From: Ehretia macrophylla
Taxonomy: Eukaryota > Streptophyta > Magnoliopsida > Boraginales > Ehretiaceae
Direction of reading: 5' to 3'
Assembly: GCA_037974665.1 (NCBI GenBank)
Contig: CM075768.1
Coordinates: 67,173,816 to 67,237,815, forward strand
Length of the DNA: 64,000 bases
Under the pieces are notes generated by a model that was not told the DNA's origin, did not search any database, and worked only from the letters and a program-made list of their open reading frames with translations. Positions 47,887 through 59,900 of this stretch are shown here, piece after piece. How positions within the stretch are numbered: position 1 is the stretch's first letter; the number at the start of each line of letters is the position of its first letter. The translations under genes were made by a program, and so were the position numbers.

Positions 47887-48005
47887 GGTTGTGATCATAC
47901 CAGCACTAATGCCCCAGATCCTATCAGAATTCAGAACTTAAGCGTGCATGGGCGAGAGTAGTACTAGGATGGGTGACCCCCTGGGAAGCCCTCGTGTTGC
48001 ACGCC
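47887..48005 (+). rRNA. 5S rRNA copy 49, diverged
   Basis: 119 nt with about 11 differences, including G3T, C6T, A27C, C44T, C47A, G51C, T62A, T103C and C117G. Likely a pseudogene. Confidence 0.91.
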
Positions 48006-48560
48006 CTTTTCAATATTTTGCCCTGGTTAGGGTTGCCAAGATACTTTATCGACCAAATCTCTATTACCGAATCCCACGGAACATTGGGCAAGACAACTTC
48101 GCTTCACGTAGAGGTCGGGCCCGCAAACCGTGGGCGTAGGGTTTGTGACCAGGTCTCCGTAGCTTCGGTGCCCATAACTTTTGATCCGTAAGGAGTTACG
48201 CGGTGCACAGCATACCGTTGCAAAGCTCTCTGAGAGCTCTACGACAGGGGCAGCCAGCTTGCTCGTTGTGCCTGTTTTTGGAGCCCAAAATCGAATGTTT
48301 TCATCAATTTATGCCACTTTTCTTCTTTTGCCTTGTTTTTCGGTCCCGGATCGTACGTCATGAGCTGTTAAAAGGATTACAACTTGACACACGGTACATC
48401 AGAGGGCCCTACAACATGTCGATATCACGTCTTGCGAGGATGCTGCGTTGTTGAAGCGGATGGGTTGTCGTTAAGACCGTTGGGCCCTTTGAATGGGCCA
48501 TCTCTCTAGGTTGGCACTGTGAACTGTTAACACATATAGGAATTCTGCACTCAACATGAC

Positions 48561-48566
48561 GGGTGC
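48561..48566 (+). pseudogene. First six nt of 5S copy 50, split by the next element
   Basis: GGGTGC, following the normal upstream sequence CTCAACATGAC, then directly the LTR start TGTGAGGCCC. The rest of the gene is at 60460-60576. Confidence 0.93.
48562..48566 (+). repeat. Left target site duplication GGTGC
   Basis: nt 2-6 of the 5S gene, repeated at 60460-60464 after the element. Confidence 0.95.
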
Positions 48567-51500
48567 TGTGAGGCCCGACCCCAAATTGCGTGCGATACCT
48601 CATTTTGCGTGCCCTAAACTAGATTTGCGTGCCATGACCTAGGTTTGAGAATTGTATTTAGTTTGTGTGCCTTGCATTGAATTTCATGCATTCATATAGG
48701 GTTACGTGCGTTCGTCTCGTAGTTCGTGTCCTACCTCGAAGTGCGTGCCCTAAACCTAGGAAAGCGTGTCTTCACGCTAATCAAGAAAGCATCTTACACG
48801 AATCACTAGGCTATTAAACAATCCTACAAAATCCACTAACAATATAATAATCCAAATTCCTTTCACTAGAAGACAAAAATGCACCAAAAACAAAACATTC
48901 TTTATTCTTTTTGCATTATTCTTTTTTTTTTTTTTTTGCACTTCCAAGATACAATTAAATAATGCTTAAGATGACACAATTTCAGCCAATTCAATAGCTT
49001 TGGCCGACCACTAGGAGCATTGTTTTTGCAATTGTATATTTTATTCATAATCTTAGTCAAACACTTAGCATAAGCCATTAAAATAATTGCTCAATTCCTC
49101 TCAATTTCTCACCATACCCGACCAGCCTTTGCATGCCCATCCTAGCAATTTGAAAATAGCATATTGAAGACAAGAATGCAGAATTTGGACTGCCCAAAGA
49201 CCGACCACAACCTCAAAAAAATTGCAAGGCCTTCATTTGTTGTCTTTCTTCATTTCTTTTTCGGTTCTCTCTCTCTTCCTCTCATTTCTCTCTTCTCTCG
49301 ACTTTAGCTGCACATTACCACTTCTATAGCTTCTCTTCATTATATCATAGTCAGCCAAGCAAGCCACAAGCAAAAGAAATTCGGCCAAGCAACTAGAAGC
49401 AAGAAGAACTCATACAAGCTCACAAATCTGTCCATTTCGGTCTTAGGTATGCTTTGCTAAGATTTCTTCCATTTCTTTTGGTTACAACCACATGCACACC
49501 CTCCTCACTAGCTAACTCAGTTGGGAATTAAAGGAAAACAAGCTATCTCTCTCGGCCAAAGCAAGAAAAAAGCTTCATTGGTGCATTTTCAAGAACATTC
49601 TGCATCTACCTGGTTGTTTTGATAAGGTGAGGGTTCAAAACTTTTGGAAAACTCTTTAAAACTTCACATGCATGACCATGAATGTGTGTATTTGCTTCTG
49701 TGCTTGAGCTATGTGGTCGTTCATGAGTTTAAACAACCATGCATGGCAATAACTTGGCTTGAAAATGATACTAGACAAAGTCGAAATTTGAGACTGCTTC
49801 TGACCCGTCTGTTCGAGGCAATTTTTGGTTAAGCAAATGATGCTGAAATTGCGTGAAAATCCCTAGGTGACTAGTTTGGCCAATTTTGAACATTTTTCGC
49901 ACAAATAAGCAAAATCAAATTTTGGCTCTAAGGCCCTCAAAATGGCAAAATCACGTAATATAGCTAAATCTGGAAAGTTTTGAGAAAAAGGAAGCAGTTT
50001 GGCAGATTTACTGCCCGTGTGGAACGAGATGATTTTGACATAGCAAACGACATCCAAAATATGTGAAAATTTGTGTTTTGCTAGATTTTTGAGTTGTGGA
50101 CATTGTTTTCCAGAAATAGGCTTAGGCTAAAAATGAACCTAAGGACCTCAAAATCATGCAATATCGAATGATAGGCAAATCTGGACAGTTTTGAGCAGTT
50201 CCACCATTTTGGCTATAACTAACGATCCAGAACTCCAATTAATGCAAGGTTTGTTTCTGATTTTAGCTAACTTCTTAAGATTTAATTTGATATATTATTC
50301 ACTGAATTTGGAGTTCCTTTGCCTGCCCAGTTTTTTGTGAGAAAACAGCTTATTGCAGTTAGGATTTCAATCGACTATGTGCTTGGGAAAACTTGTTGAA
50401 CCTCTTTTGTGGTACTAATTGCTTGGAATGGTAGTATTGGAATATTGTGTGGACTGTATTGAATGTTGAGGATGTTGAATGAGACGATGCATGACTTTGG
50501 AATGATGGTTGAGTTGATTTAGGGTGTCGATCGCACGAGTTTGCATGGAAAGCGTACCCTAATGACTAGGTATTCTTGTTAAGTGTTACCCGGGGGTTAT
50601 TGTGTGGAAAATGTACGTTGCGTGGGCTGCCCGTAAAATGTTTTATAGTTCCAAATGTGAGTAGGCCATTGCATGTTGACAAATAAGCTTTTCTTGCACC
50701 CAAACCCCTTTGATATCCTCGCCTGTTGCATAAACTTATCACTTGATCCCGTGAGCTTCTTAATGTGTTATATGGCCTGGTTTTTATGTGTTACATGGTT
50801 GCCCGATTAATGTTCATATGACTCTATTTGCCTTCATGTGAAATTACTTGCCTTATCGTGCTTCGTTTGACTACTTGTCAACATGCGATCTTATAACTGC
50901 TCGGAGGCAACCTACTTTGTTGTCCTCCTAATGTGATATGATAAATGTTATAAATGTGCATTGCATATGAGGTTGCAACCTTTCGTGTGGCGTGGTAGTG
51001 TTTCACGCACGCCGGGCGGCATCGGGCTTGCCGGTGTTACCGTGACTACCATGGTCCAATTCCCTCTCTCGCTTGGCATTTCACCCTCGGAGAGTTGGGT
51101 CGTAGGTTTCGGGGTACATCCGGAGTACACCCATTTGGGAGTGATAAGAGGATTATTGAAGTCGGCCGCACCAAATAATTCGAAATTGAAATTGAGAGCA
51201 AATGCTCACCGTATCCTTGAAATGATTGGTAATTGTATCCGTTTCTCGATTTGTTTCTTATAACTGCTTACCATATTATTTGTAATATGTGACATGTTTT
51301 AAAAAAAAGGGGTTTTCATAAAGTGAACCGGAAAATGAGTTTCAAAATTTATTTCTCGTTTCCCCCTCGCTGAGTTCATAAGGACTCACCCTCTTTTATC
51401 ATTTCAGGTGAACAACATCAGCTACAGGATCATGAGGATAATGTATATAATGATGATTCCCTGGAGTGATTGCCTGTTATTGTTGTTTTGCATGAACGTG

Positions 51501-52109
51501 ATTACTTGTGTATTTTGTGCTGCTTGAAGACCATTTATCTTATGTTGCTTGCTGTTGCTAATGTATAAGACCCCCGTTGTAATTTGGGGTCTAATTTTGA
51601 TTTGTACTTATTTTAGGTAGACCGCTACTAGACATGACACTACTTTGATCGTTTTGCTTTTACTACCGCTAGTATCTATCGCAGGTTATGATGCTTGGTT
51701 AAGGAATAGGTAAATGAACTTATCCAATCTCAACAGGTACTCGCTAATAAGCTACGATAAACAGGCATATTTTGAAACGAGAATAAATGGACTAACGAGG
51801 CATAGTATTATGCTAGGTTATAAATCAAACGGGACGTCGAAATAACCAATAGGCAATTCAATTGATGATTAAGTAGTAAATCCTAGTCGGGAATGAACTT
51901 GAATTGAAAGTTTCGAGGCTGTTAGAAAATTTAGGTCAAAACATATCGCCCAATTATAGCGGTTATGCTGCCGGATTTCTGGAAAAATTTTGAAGTCTAG
52001 AATAAAACGTTAAGTGTTAAACCTCCTAAAATGATTAAGAATGTGAAAGGACTTGAATGTTTCGATCACACCCTAGTCTAACCTTTATAGGCCGGGTTGG
52101 GGCATGACA
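48567..52109 (+). repeat. 5' LTR of the gag-pol family B element
   Basis: 3,543 bp, from TGTGAGGCCCGACCCC to GGTTGGGGCATGACA (GCGTG in the other LTRs). It has the shorter ACGTG minisatellite (48584-48775), a T16 run near 48922, a leader segment (49130-49600) different from the 25556 element, a donor-like site at 49627, stem-loops at 51111-51132 and 51371-51388, and an acceptor-like CAG ending at 51407. The frame after it differs from the 3' LTR at about 10 of 55 bases. Confidence 0.95.
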
Positions 52110-52344
52110 CCTTAGAAGAATGGCATCAGAGCTTAGATTGCTTAAGCCGGGTTTAACTCTCGGACCATGGGTTGAGCCCTAAGATAATTAGGATGAGTTG
52201 TTTATGTATTAAATGTGCCTTCTATGCTCTATGTGCTTAAGTGACTTATATGCCTTAAATGTTTTTAGAATTGTATCTATAATATGTTGCATATCTTATG
52301 CATTAGATTCTTAATTATCATATTTCAATAAATTGTGCCTATAG
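52110..52344 (+). other. Leader between 5' LTR and gag
   Basis: Begins CTTAGAAGAATGG with the PBS and contains TTTAACTCTCGGACCATGGGT, shared with the non-coding element at 25556. The rest is AT-rich, and no gene was seen in it. Confidence 0.7.
52121..52132 (+). promoter_or_regulatory. Primer-binding site, one mismatch
   Basis: TGGCATCAGAGC, 11 nt after the LTR. It has a T-to-C change relative to the intact iMet-type PBS at 29350-29361. Confidence 0.88.
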
Positions 52345-53390
52345 ATGGCTGGCCCTAGTACCCGTACTACTAATAGGAGCGGTAAACCTCAAGAGACCGG
52401 GGATGCTTATCAGACTAACCCCGGTATAGCTATGTTTAATATGATGGCAACTGCCATGGATCGTGTGTCACGTGTGATGGAGCGTCAGGATGCTCGTGAG
52501 GCCAACAACAACATCAACAACAAGAATGAGGGTAACATGGGAGACACAGCAGAATGAGGGAATTCCTTGACTTTTGCCCGTCTAAATTCTACGGAGAAGC
52601 TGATGATGAGAAAGCAGAGGCTTGGCTGTCCGAGATCGAGAAGATTTTTAGGCCACTTGATTATACAGATGAAGAGAAATTGGAGTTTGCTGTATTTCTG
52701 TTGCACGGGCATGCCGAGCACTGGTGGCACACTGTATAGGCACTATAGGAGACTGATCAGACACCTCGCTTGTGGGGTAATTTTGTTAAGGCATTTAAGG
52801 AAAAATATGTACCTGCAGTTTCTAGGCAGAGGCGGATCGAGGAGTTCATGCACTTGACCCAGGGTAATATGACGGTGGCCCAGTACGAGGCTCGTTTTGA
52901 CCGACTGTCCCGTTATGCTCAGTATATGGTTTGTACTCCGGAGGCAAAAATGTGGAAATTTACTATTGGTTTGAGGCCAGAGATTCAGGACCAGTTAGCT
53001 TCTCACGACTTCGATACTTATTTTGCTCTCTTTGCTGCTGCCTCTCGAGTTGAGAAGAGGAAACTAGATGGAGCCGGTTCGAGTCAGCCGAGCAAGAAAC
53101 CTTACCAGCCTCCAGGTCAGCAGAGGAAGTTTCAGAGTCAGAGTCGCAGTCAGGGCCAGAGCCAGAACAGACCAGGGAATAACCGTGGCCCGACTAAAGC
53201 GCCATCAGCCTCTTCCACCCGCGGATCCACAGGTAGTTCACCTGCTTCTCAGACTGTTACTTGTTCTCACTGTAGCAGGAAGGGTCACACTGAGGCCCAG
53301 TGTTGGAGGAAATTGGGACGATGTATAGGTTGTGGCAGCGATCAGCACCGGGTTAAGGATTGCCCTAAATGGCAAGGGGGACAAAATTAG
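52345..53390 (+). pseudogene. gag: gag, broken by a frameshift and stops
   Basis: Gag packages the element RNA in cytoplasmic particles. The likely start is ATG 52345 (MAGPSTRTTN). That frame stops at 52555-52557; the family-like sequence continues in another frame from about 52554 (MREFLDFCPSKFYGEADD), so a frameshift lies near 52550. TAG stops follow at 52737 and 52746. A clean stretch at 52770-53387 holds the capsid-like region and two CCHC zinc knuckles, C-X2-C-X4-H-X4-C, at residues 165-178 and 185-198 of that frame. A TAG at 53388 separates gag from pol in the same frame. An SRSQGQSQNR-type basic, glutamine-rich linker precedes the knuckles. Confidence 0.92.
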
Positions 53391-55463
53391 GTTAAACCAG
53401 CTGGTAGAGGCAAGACTCCAGTTCCTAGAGTCCAGGCTCGAGCTTATGCTATCGAGTGCGAGGAAATTCCAGATGAGACCGCTGTTGTTGAAGGTACATT
53501 CTTCATACTAAATCAACCTGTTAAGGTGTTAATTGATCCGGGTGCTACTCATTCATTTATTACTCCCTTATGTGTGGAACGTGTGAAATTGAAAGTTGTA
53601 TGTTTGCCATATGAAGTGGAAGTTGGAACTCCAATGGGTTCTAAACTTGTAACTAGTTCAGCTTGTAAAGCATGTAGAATCCAAATTAAGGATAGGGAAT
53701 TCCCGGCCAATCTTATTGTATTACCTTTTCGAGATTACGAGGTCATTTTAGGGATGGACTGGCTGGCAAAACATCATGTTCAATTGGATTGCCGGGCGAA
53801 GATTATAACGTTCCGGGTACCTGATCAACCGATACTAGAGGTTTTGGGCCGAAGAGATTTCACCGGGAGTTCCATCATTTCATCTACAAAAGCAGTGAAG
53901 TCCTTGAAGAAAGGATGCAGTGGATACTTGGCTTACCTTATCAACAAGCCATCGGATAAAGCTAAGTTGCAGGAGATGCCTGTGATCAAAGACTATGGAG
54001 ATGTATTCCTTGAAGAATTACCCGGTTTACCCCCAAATCGGGAGATCGAGTTTGTTATAGAGTTGCTACCTGGCGCCCAGCCGATATCAAAAGCTCCCTA
54101 TCGTATGGCACCGGCCGAGTTACAAGAATTAAAGGACCAATTGCAAGGATTGTTGAAGAAGGGGTTTGTGCAACCGAGTTCTTCACCGTGGGGTGCGCCA
54201 GTTCTATTTGTTAAGAAGAAAGATGGAACGTTGAGGCTATGCATTGACTACCGAGGATTGAACCAAGTGACTGTCAAGAATAAATACCCACTTCCCCTGA
54301 TTGACGAGTTATTTGATCAACTGCAAGGAGCCAAAGTGTATTCGAAACTCGACTTGAGGCAAGGATATTATCAGTTGCGGATCAAGAAGGAAGATGTGCC
54401 TAAAACAGCTTTCAGGACGAGATATGGGCACTATGAATATGTGGTGATGCCTTTTGGACTAACTAATGCCCCTGCAGCCTTTATGGATTTGATGCATAGG
54501 GTGTTTCAACCCTACTTGGACCAATTTGTAGTGATCTTCATTGATGATATTTTGGTATACTCGAAATCGGAGGCGGAGCATGAGCAACATCTGCGGTTGG
54601 TACTGCAGAAACTTCGAGAGCATCAATTGTATGCAAAGTTTAGCAAATGTGAATTTTGGTTGCAGCAGATTGCATTTTTGGGGCATATCATATCCCAAGA
54701 GGGAATAGTGGTAGATCCAGCAAAGATCGATGCAATGATGTCTTGGAAGAAGCCGGAAAATGTCACGGAAGTTCATAGTTTTCTTGGTCTAGCCGGCTAT
54801 TATCGGAGGTTCGTGAAGGATTTCTCTAAGATTGCAGGACCGCTTACAAAGCTCACTCAAAAGAAAACCAAGTTCGTGTGGGATGATAAGTGTGAGAACA
54901 GCTTCCAAGAGTTGAAGAAGAGATTGACTACTGCACCAGTTCTTGCATTGCCTGAAGGGAGTCAAGGTTTTGTAATCTATAGTGATGCTTCGAAAGAAGG
55001 ATTGGGATGTGTATTGATGCAAAATGGAAGAGTTATTGCTTATGCCTCTAGGAAACCAAAACCGTATGAGATGAATTACCCGACACATGATTTGGAGTTA
55101 GCGGCTATTGTGTTTGCACTCAAGAAATGGAGGCATTATCTGTGGGGTAACAAGTTTGAGGTATTTACCGATCATAAGAGCTTGAAATACTTGTTTTCTC
55201 AAAAGGAGTTGAATATGAGGCAAAGGCGGTGGATGGAGCTTTTGGATGATTATAACTGCTCAATTAATTATGTGCCCGGTAAGGCGAACGTAGTTGCAGA
55301 TGCCTTAAGCAGAAAAGCAAGCATGGCGAAACTGGAAGTCAAGGTGCAGGAGTTGTTGGAGGAAGCGTTTCTATGGAAACCACAATTGACTCAGAAGGGG
55401 TTACTTTTTGCCACTACCCAAGTCCAGTCGACCTTGATGTCTGAGTTACGAGAGGCTGAATAG
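53391..55463 (+). pseudogene. pol: pol N-terminal part: protease, reverse transcriptase, RNase H
   Basis: This 690-codon open stretch continues the gag frame after the 53388 stop. Counted from codon 53526: aspartic protease motif [10 protein letters not shown] at residues 2-11; reverse transcriptase with catalytic aspartates at 276 ([11 protein letters not shown]) and 340-341 (FIDDILVYS), and the [12 protein letters not shown] motif at 308-319; RNase H with D487 (YSDAS), E524 and D549 (FTDH), ending near [12 protein letters not shown]. It stops at TAG 55461-55463, in frame with integrase. That stop is consistent with a C-to-T change in a glutamine codon. The RT and RNase H core looks intact, so this decay is recent relative to the coding change. 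Confidence 0.97.
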
Positions 55464-56948
55464 AAGGACCAGCAAATTCAAAAGATCAAGGAAGGCAAAG
55501 CAGGTTTCGAGGCTCAACATGATGGTGTTGGGAGGTGTATGAATCGGATTTGTGTTCCTAATGAGCCAGAGCTTAAAAAGAAGATTCTTGAGGAAGCGCA
55601 TAATTCTAGATATACTATTCACCCTGACGGAACAAAGATGTATCGGGATTTGAAGCAACACTATTGGTGGAATAACATGAAAAGGGAAATTGCGGAGTTT
55701 GTAGCACGGTGTTTGACTTGCCAGAGAATTAAAGCAGAACATCAACGACCCGCAGGTTTACTTCAGCCGTTGGAGATTCCCCAATGGAAATGGGAACATA
55801 TCACTATGGATTTTGTTATGGACCTGCCTAGATCACGAAAGGGTCATAACGCCGTTTGGGTTATAGTGGATAGATTGACTAAGTCGGCACACTTTTTACC
55901 GATGAACAAGGAGGATAGTCCCGAGGAATTGGGAGATATGTATGTGGCGGAGGTTGTAAGACTGCACGGGATGCCTGTGAGTATTGTATCAGATAGGGAT
56001 CCTCGTTTTACTTCTCGATTTTGGAAGAGATTGCAGGAAGCTTTGGGGACGAAATTGAGTTTTAGCACGGCTTATCACCCTCAGACGGATGGTAAATCGG
56101 AGAGAACTATTCATATTTTGGAGGATATGCTGAGGGCATGTGTGTTAGACATCGGGAAAGGTTGGGAGAACTATCTATCTCTAGCAGAGTTCGCCTACAA
56201 CAATAGTTATCAGGCCACGATCGGGATGGCCCCATTTGAGGCACTGTATGGACGGAAATGTCGATCACCAATTTACTGGGATGAAGTAGGTGAGGCAAGG
56301 ACTTTTGACCCGACCCTTTTACCTGAACTGATGAAAACTGTTGATAACATCCACCTCATCCGGAAACGAATCCTTACGGCACAGAGCAGGCAGAAGAGTT
56401 ATGCAGACCGCCGGAGCCGGAGTCTCGAGTTTGAGGTTGGCGACAGGGTGTTCTTGAAGATTTCACCCCGGAGGGGACTGATTAAACATGGCAAGGGTGG
56501 AAAGTTGAGCCCGAGATTTGTAGGACCGTTTGACATAGTTGAGAAGGTTGGCAAGTTGGCGTATCGCCTAGCACTACCCCAGAACCTCTCCAATATTCAT
56601 GACGTCTTTCATGTGTCGATGCTGCGGAAGTATCATCCTGACCCGTCGCATATCTTGGAGCCAGAGCCGTTGCAGCTTCGGGAAAACTTGTCTTACGAGG
56701 AGAAGCCCATTCGGATCCTAGACCAACAGGATCGGGAGTTGCGCAACAGAACTATACCGATGGTGAAAGTGCTGTGAGATCATCATGGAGTTGAAGACGC
56801 AACGTGGGAAAGGCAAGACCAGATGGAGCAGCAATATCCAGCATTATTTCAAGGTAATATTGAATTTCGGGACGAAATTCTTTTAAGGAAGGGAGGATGT
56901 GAGGCCCGACCCCGAATTGCGTGCGATACCTCGTTTTGCGTGCCCTAA
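55464..56948 (+). pseudogene. pol: pol C-terminal part: integrase and chromodomain
   Basis: Same frame as RT. Counted from ATG 55539: HHCC zinc finger (H21, H28, C58, C61); DDE core D91, D152, E188, i.e. D-X60-D-X35-E, with YHPQTDGKSE; a GPF module (KLSPRFVGPFDIVEKVGKL); then the conserved HDVFHVSMLRKYHPDP. The chromodomain-like tail begins with PIRILDQQDRELRNRTIPMV and is cut by TGA at 56775-56777, where family members usually have tryptophan. The frame then runs on through ATWERQDQMEQQYP and FRDEILLRKGG to TAA at 56946, inside the 3' LTR. Chromodomains guide integration toward modified histones, fitting a chromovirus. Confidence 0.95.
56885..56897 (+). promoter_or_regulatory. Polypurine tract
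   Basis: AAGGAAGGGAGGA directly before the 3' LTR start TGTGAGGCCC. Confidence 0.92.
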
Positions 56949-59900
56949 ACTAGATTTGCGTGCCATGACCTAGGTTTGAGAATTGTATTTAGTTTGTGTG
57001 CCTTGCATTGAATTTCATGCATTTATATAGGGTTACGTGCGTTTACTTGAAAAACGTGCGTTCGTCTCGTAGTTCGTGTCCCACCTCGAAGTGCGTGCCC
57101 TAAACCTAGGAAAGCGTATCTTCACGCTAATCAAGAAAGCATCTTACACGAAGCACTAGACTATTAAACAATCCTACAAAATCCACTAACAATATAATAA
57201 TCCAAATTCCTTTCACTAGAAGAAAAAAATGCAACAAAAACAAAAAATTCTTTATTCTTTTTGCATTATTCTTTTTTTTTTTTTTTTGCACTTCCAAGAT
57301 ACAATTAAATAATGCTTAAGATGACACAATTTCAGCCAATTCAATAGCTTTGGCCGACCACTAGGAGCATTGTTTTTGCAATTGTATATTTTATTCATAA
57401 TCTTAGTCAAACACTTAGCATAAGCCATTAAAATAATTGCTCAATTCCTCTCAATTTCTCACCATACCCGACCAGCCTTTGCATGCCCATCCTAGCAATT
57501 TGAAAATAGCACATTGAAGACAAGAATGCAGAAGTTGGACTGCCCAAAGACCGACCACAACCTCAAAAAAATTGCAAGGCCTTCATTTGTTGTCTTTCTT
57601 CATTTCTTTTTCGGTTCTCTCTCTCTTCCTCTCATTTCTCTCTTCTCTCGACTTTAGCTGCACATTACCACTTCTATAGCTTCTCTTCATTATATCATAG
57701 TCAGCCAAGCAAGCCACAAGCAAAAGAAATTCGGCCAAGCAACTAGAAGCAAGAAGAACTCATACAAGCTCACAAATCTGTCCATTTCGGTCTTAGGTAT
57801 GCTTTGCTAAGATTTCTTCCATTTCTTTTGGTTACAACCACATGCACACCCTCCTCACTAGCTAACTCAGTTGGGAATTAAAGGAAAACAAGCTATCTCT
57901 CTCGGCCAAAGCAAGAAAAAAGCTTCATTAGTGCATTTTCAAGAACATTCTGCATCTACCTGGTTGTTTTGATAAGGTGAGGGTTCAAAACTTTTGGAAA
58001 ACTCTTTAAAACTTCACATGCATGACCATGAATGTGTGTATTTGCTTCTGTGCTTGAGCTATGTGGTCGTTCATGAGTTTAAACAACCATGCATGGCAAT
58101 AACTTGGCTTGAAAATGATACTAGACAAAGTCGAAATTTGAGACTGCTTCTGACCCGTCTGTTCGAGGCAATTTTTGGTTAAGCAAATGATGCTGAAATT
58201 GCGTGAAAATCCCTAGGTGACTAGTTTGGCCAATTTTGAACATTTTTCGCACAAATAAGCAAAATCAAATTTTGGCTCTAAGGCCCTCAAAATGGCAAAA
58301 TCACGTAATATAGCTAAATCTGGAAAGTTTTGAGAAAAAGGAAGCAGTTTGGCAGATTTACTGCCCGTGTGGAACGAGATGATTTTGACATAGCAAACGA
58401 CATCCAAAATATGTGAAAATTTGTGTTTTGCTAGATTTTTGAGTTGTGGACATTGTTTTCCAGAAATAGGCTTAGGCTAAAAATGAACCTAAGGACCTCA
58501 AAATCATGCAATATCGAATGATAGGCAAATCTGGACAGTTTTGAGCAGTTCCACCATTTTGGGTATAACTAACGATCCAGAACTCCAATTAATGCAAGGT
58601 TTGTTTCTGATTTTAGCTAACTTCTTAAGCTTTAATTTGATATATTATTCACTGAATTTGGAGTTCATTTGCCTGCCCAGTTTATTGTGAGAAAACAGCT
58701 TATTGCAGTTAGGATTTCAATCGACTATGTGCTTGGGAAAACTTGTTGAACCTCTTTTGTGGTACTAATTGCTTGGAATGGTAGTATTGGAATATTGTGT
58801 GGACTGTATTGAATGTTGAGGATGTTGAATGAGACGATGCATGACTTTGGAATGATGATTGAGTTGATTTAGGGTTTCGATCGCACGATTTTGCATGAAA
58901 AGCGAACCCTAATGACTAGGTATTCTTGTTAAGTGTTACCCGGGGGTTATTGTGTGGAAAATGTACGTTGCGTGGGCTGCCCGTAAAATGTTTTATAGTT
59001 CCAAATGTGAGTAGGCCATTGCATGTTGACAAATAAGCTTTTCTTGCACCCAAACCCCTTTGATATCCTCGCCTGTTGCATAAACTTATCACTTGATCCC
59101 GTGAGCTTCTTAATGTGTTATATGGCCTGTTTTATATGTGTTACATGGCTGCCCGATTAATGTTCATATGACTCTATTTGCCTTCATGTGAAATTACTTG
59201 CCTTATCCTTCTTCGTTTGACTACTTGTCACCATGCGATCTTATAACTGCTCGGAGGCAACCTACTTTGTTGTCCTCCTAATGTGATATGATAAATGTTA
59301 TAAATGTGCATTGCATACGAGGTTGCAACCTTTCGTGTGGCGTGGTAGTGTTTCACGCACGCCGGGCGGCATCGGGCTTGCCGGTGTTACCGTGACTACC
59401 ATGGTCCAATTCCCTCTCTCGCTTGGCATTTCACCCTCGGAGAGTTGGTTCGTAGGTTTCGGGGTACATCCGGAGTACACCCATTTGGGAGTGATAAGTG
59501 GATTATTGAAGTCGGCCGCACCAAATAATTCGAAATTGAAATTGAGAGTAAATGCTCACTGTATCCTTGAAATGATTGGTAATTGTATCCGTTTCTCGAT
59601 TTGTTTCTTATAACTGCTTACCATATTATTTGTAATATGTGACATGTTTTAAAAAAAGGGGTTTTCATAAAGTGAACCGGAAAATGAGTTTCAAAATTTA
59701 TTTCTCGTTTCCCTCTCGCTGAGTTCATAAGGACTCACCCTCTTTTATCATTTCAGGTGAAGAAGAACAGGTACAGGAACATGAGGATAATGTACCTAAT
59801 GATGAACCCCTGGAGTGATTGTCTGTTATTGTTGTTTTGCATGAACGTGATTACTTGTGTATTTTGTGCTGCTTGAAGACCATTTATCTTATGTTGCTTG

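Larger units (their letters stand above)
41552..48566 (+). repeat. 5S rDNA tandem array, segment 3 (10 genes plus 6 nt)
   Basis: Ten units at 675-677 bp, except for one lengthened to 755 bp by a 79-bp duplication at 47289-47367. Spacers here mostly carry CGCGGTACATCAGAGGG, against CGCGGGACATCAGAGGG in much of segment 1. It ends six bases into a 5S gene, where the 48567 element is inserted. Confidence 0.96.

Noticed and set aside
54459..55088. Antisense frames of about 100 codons within reverse transcriptase
   Set aside because: They are shadows of the conserved RT frame on the + strand.
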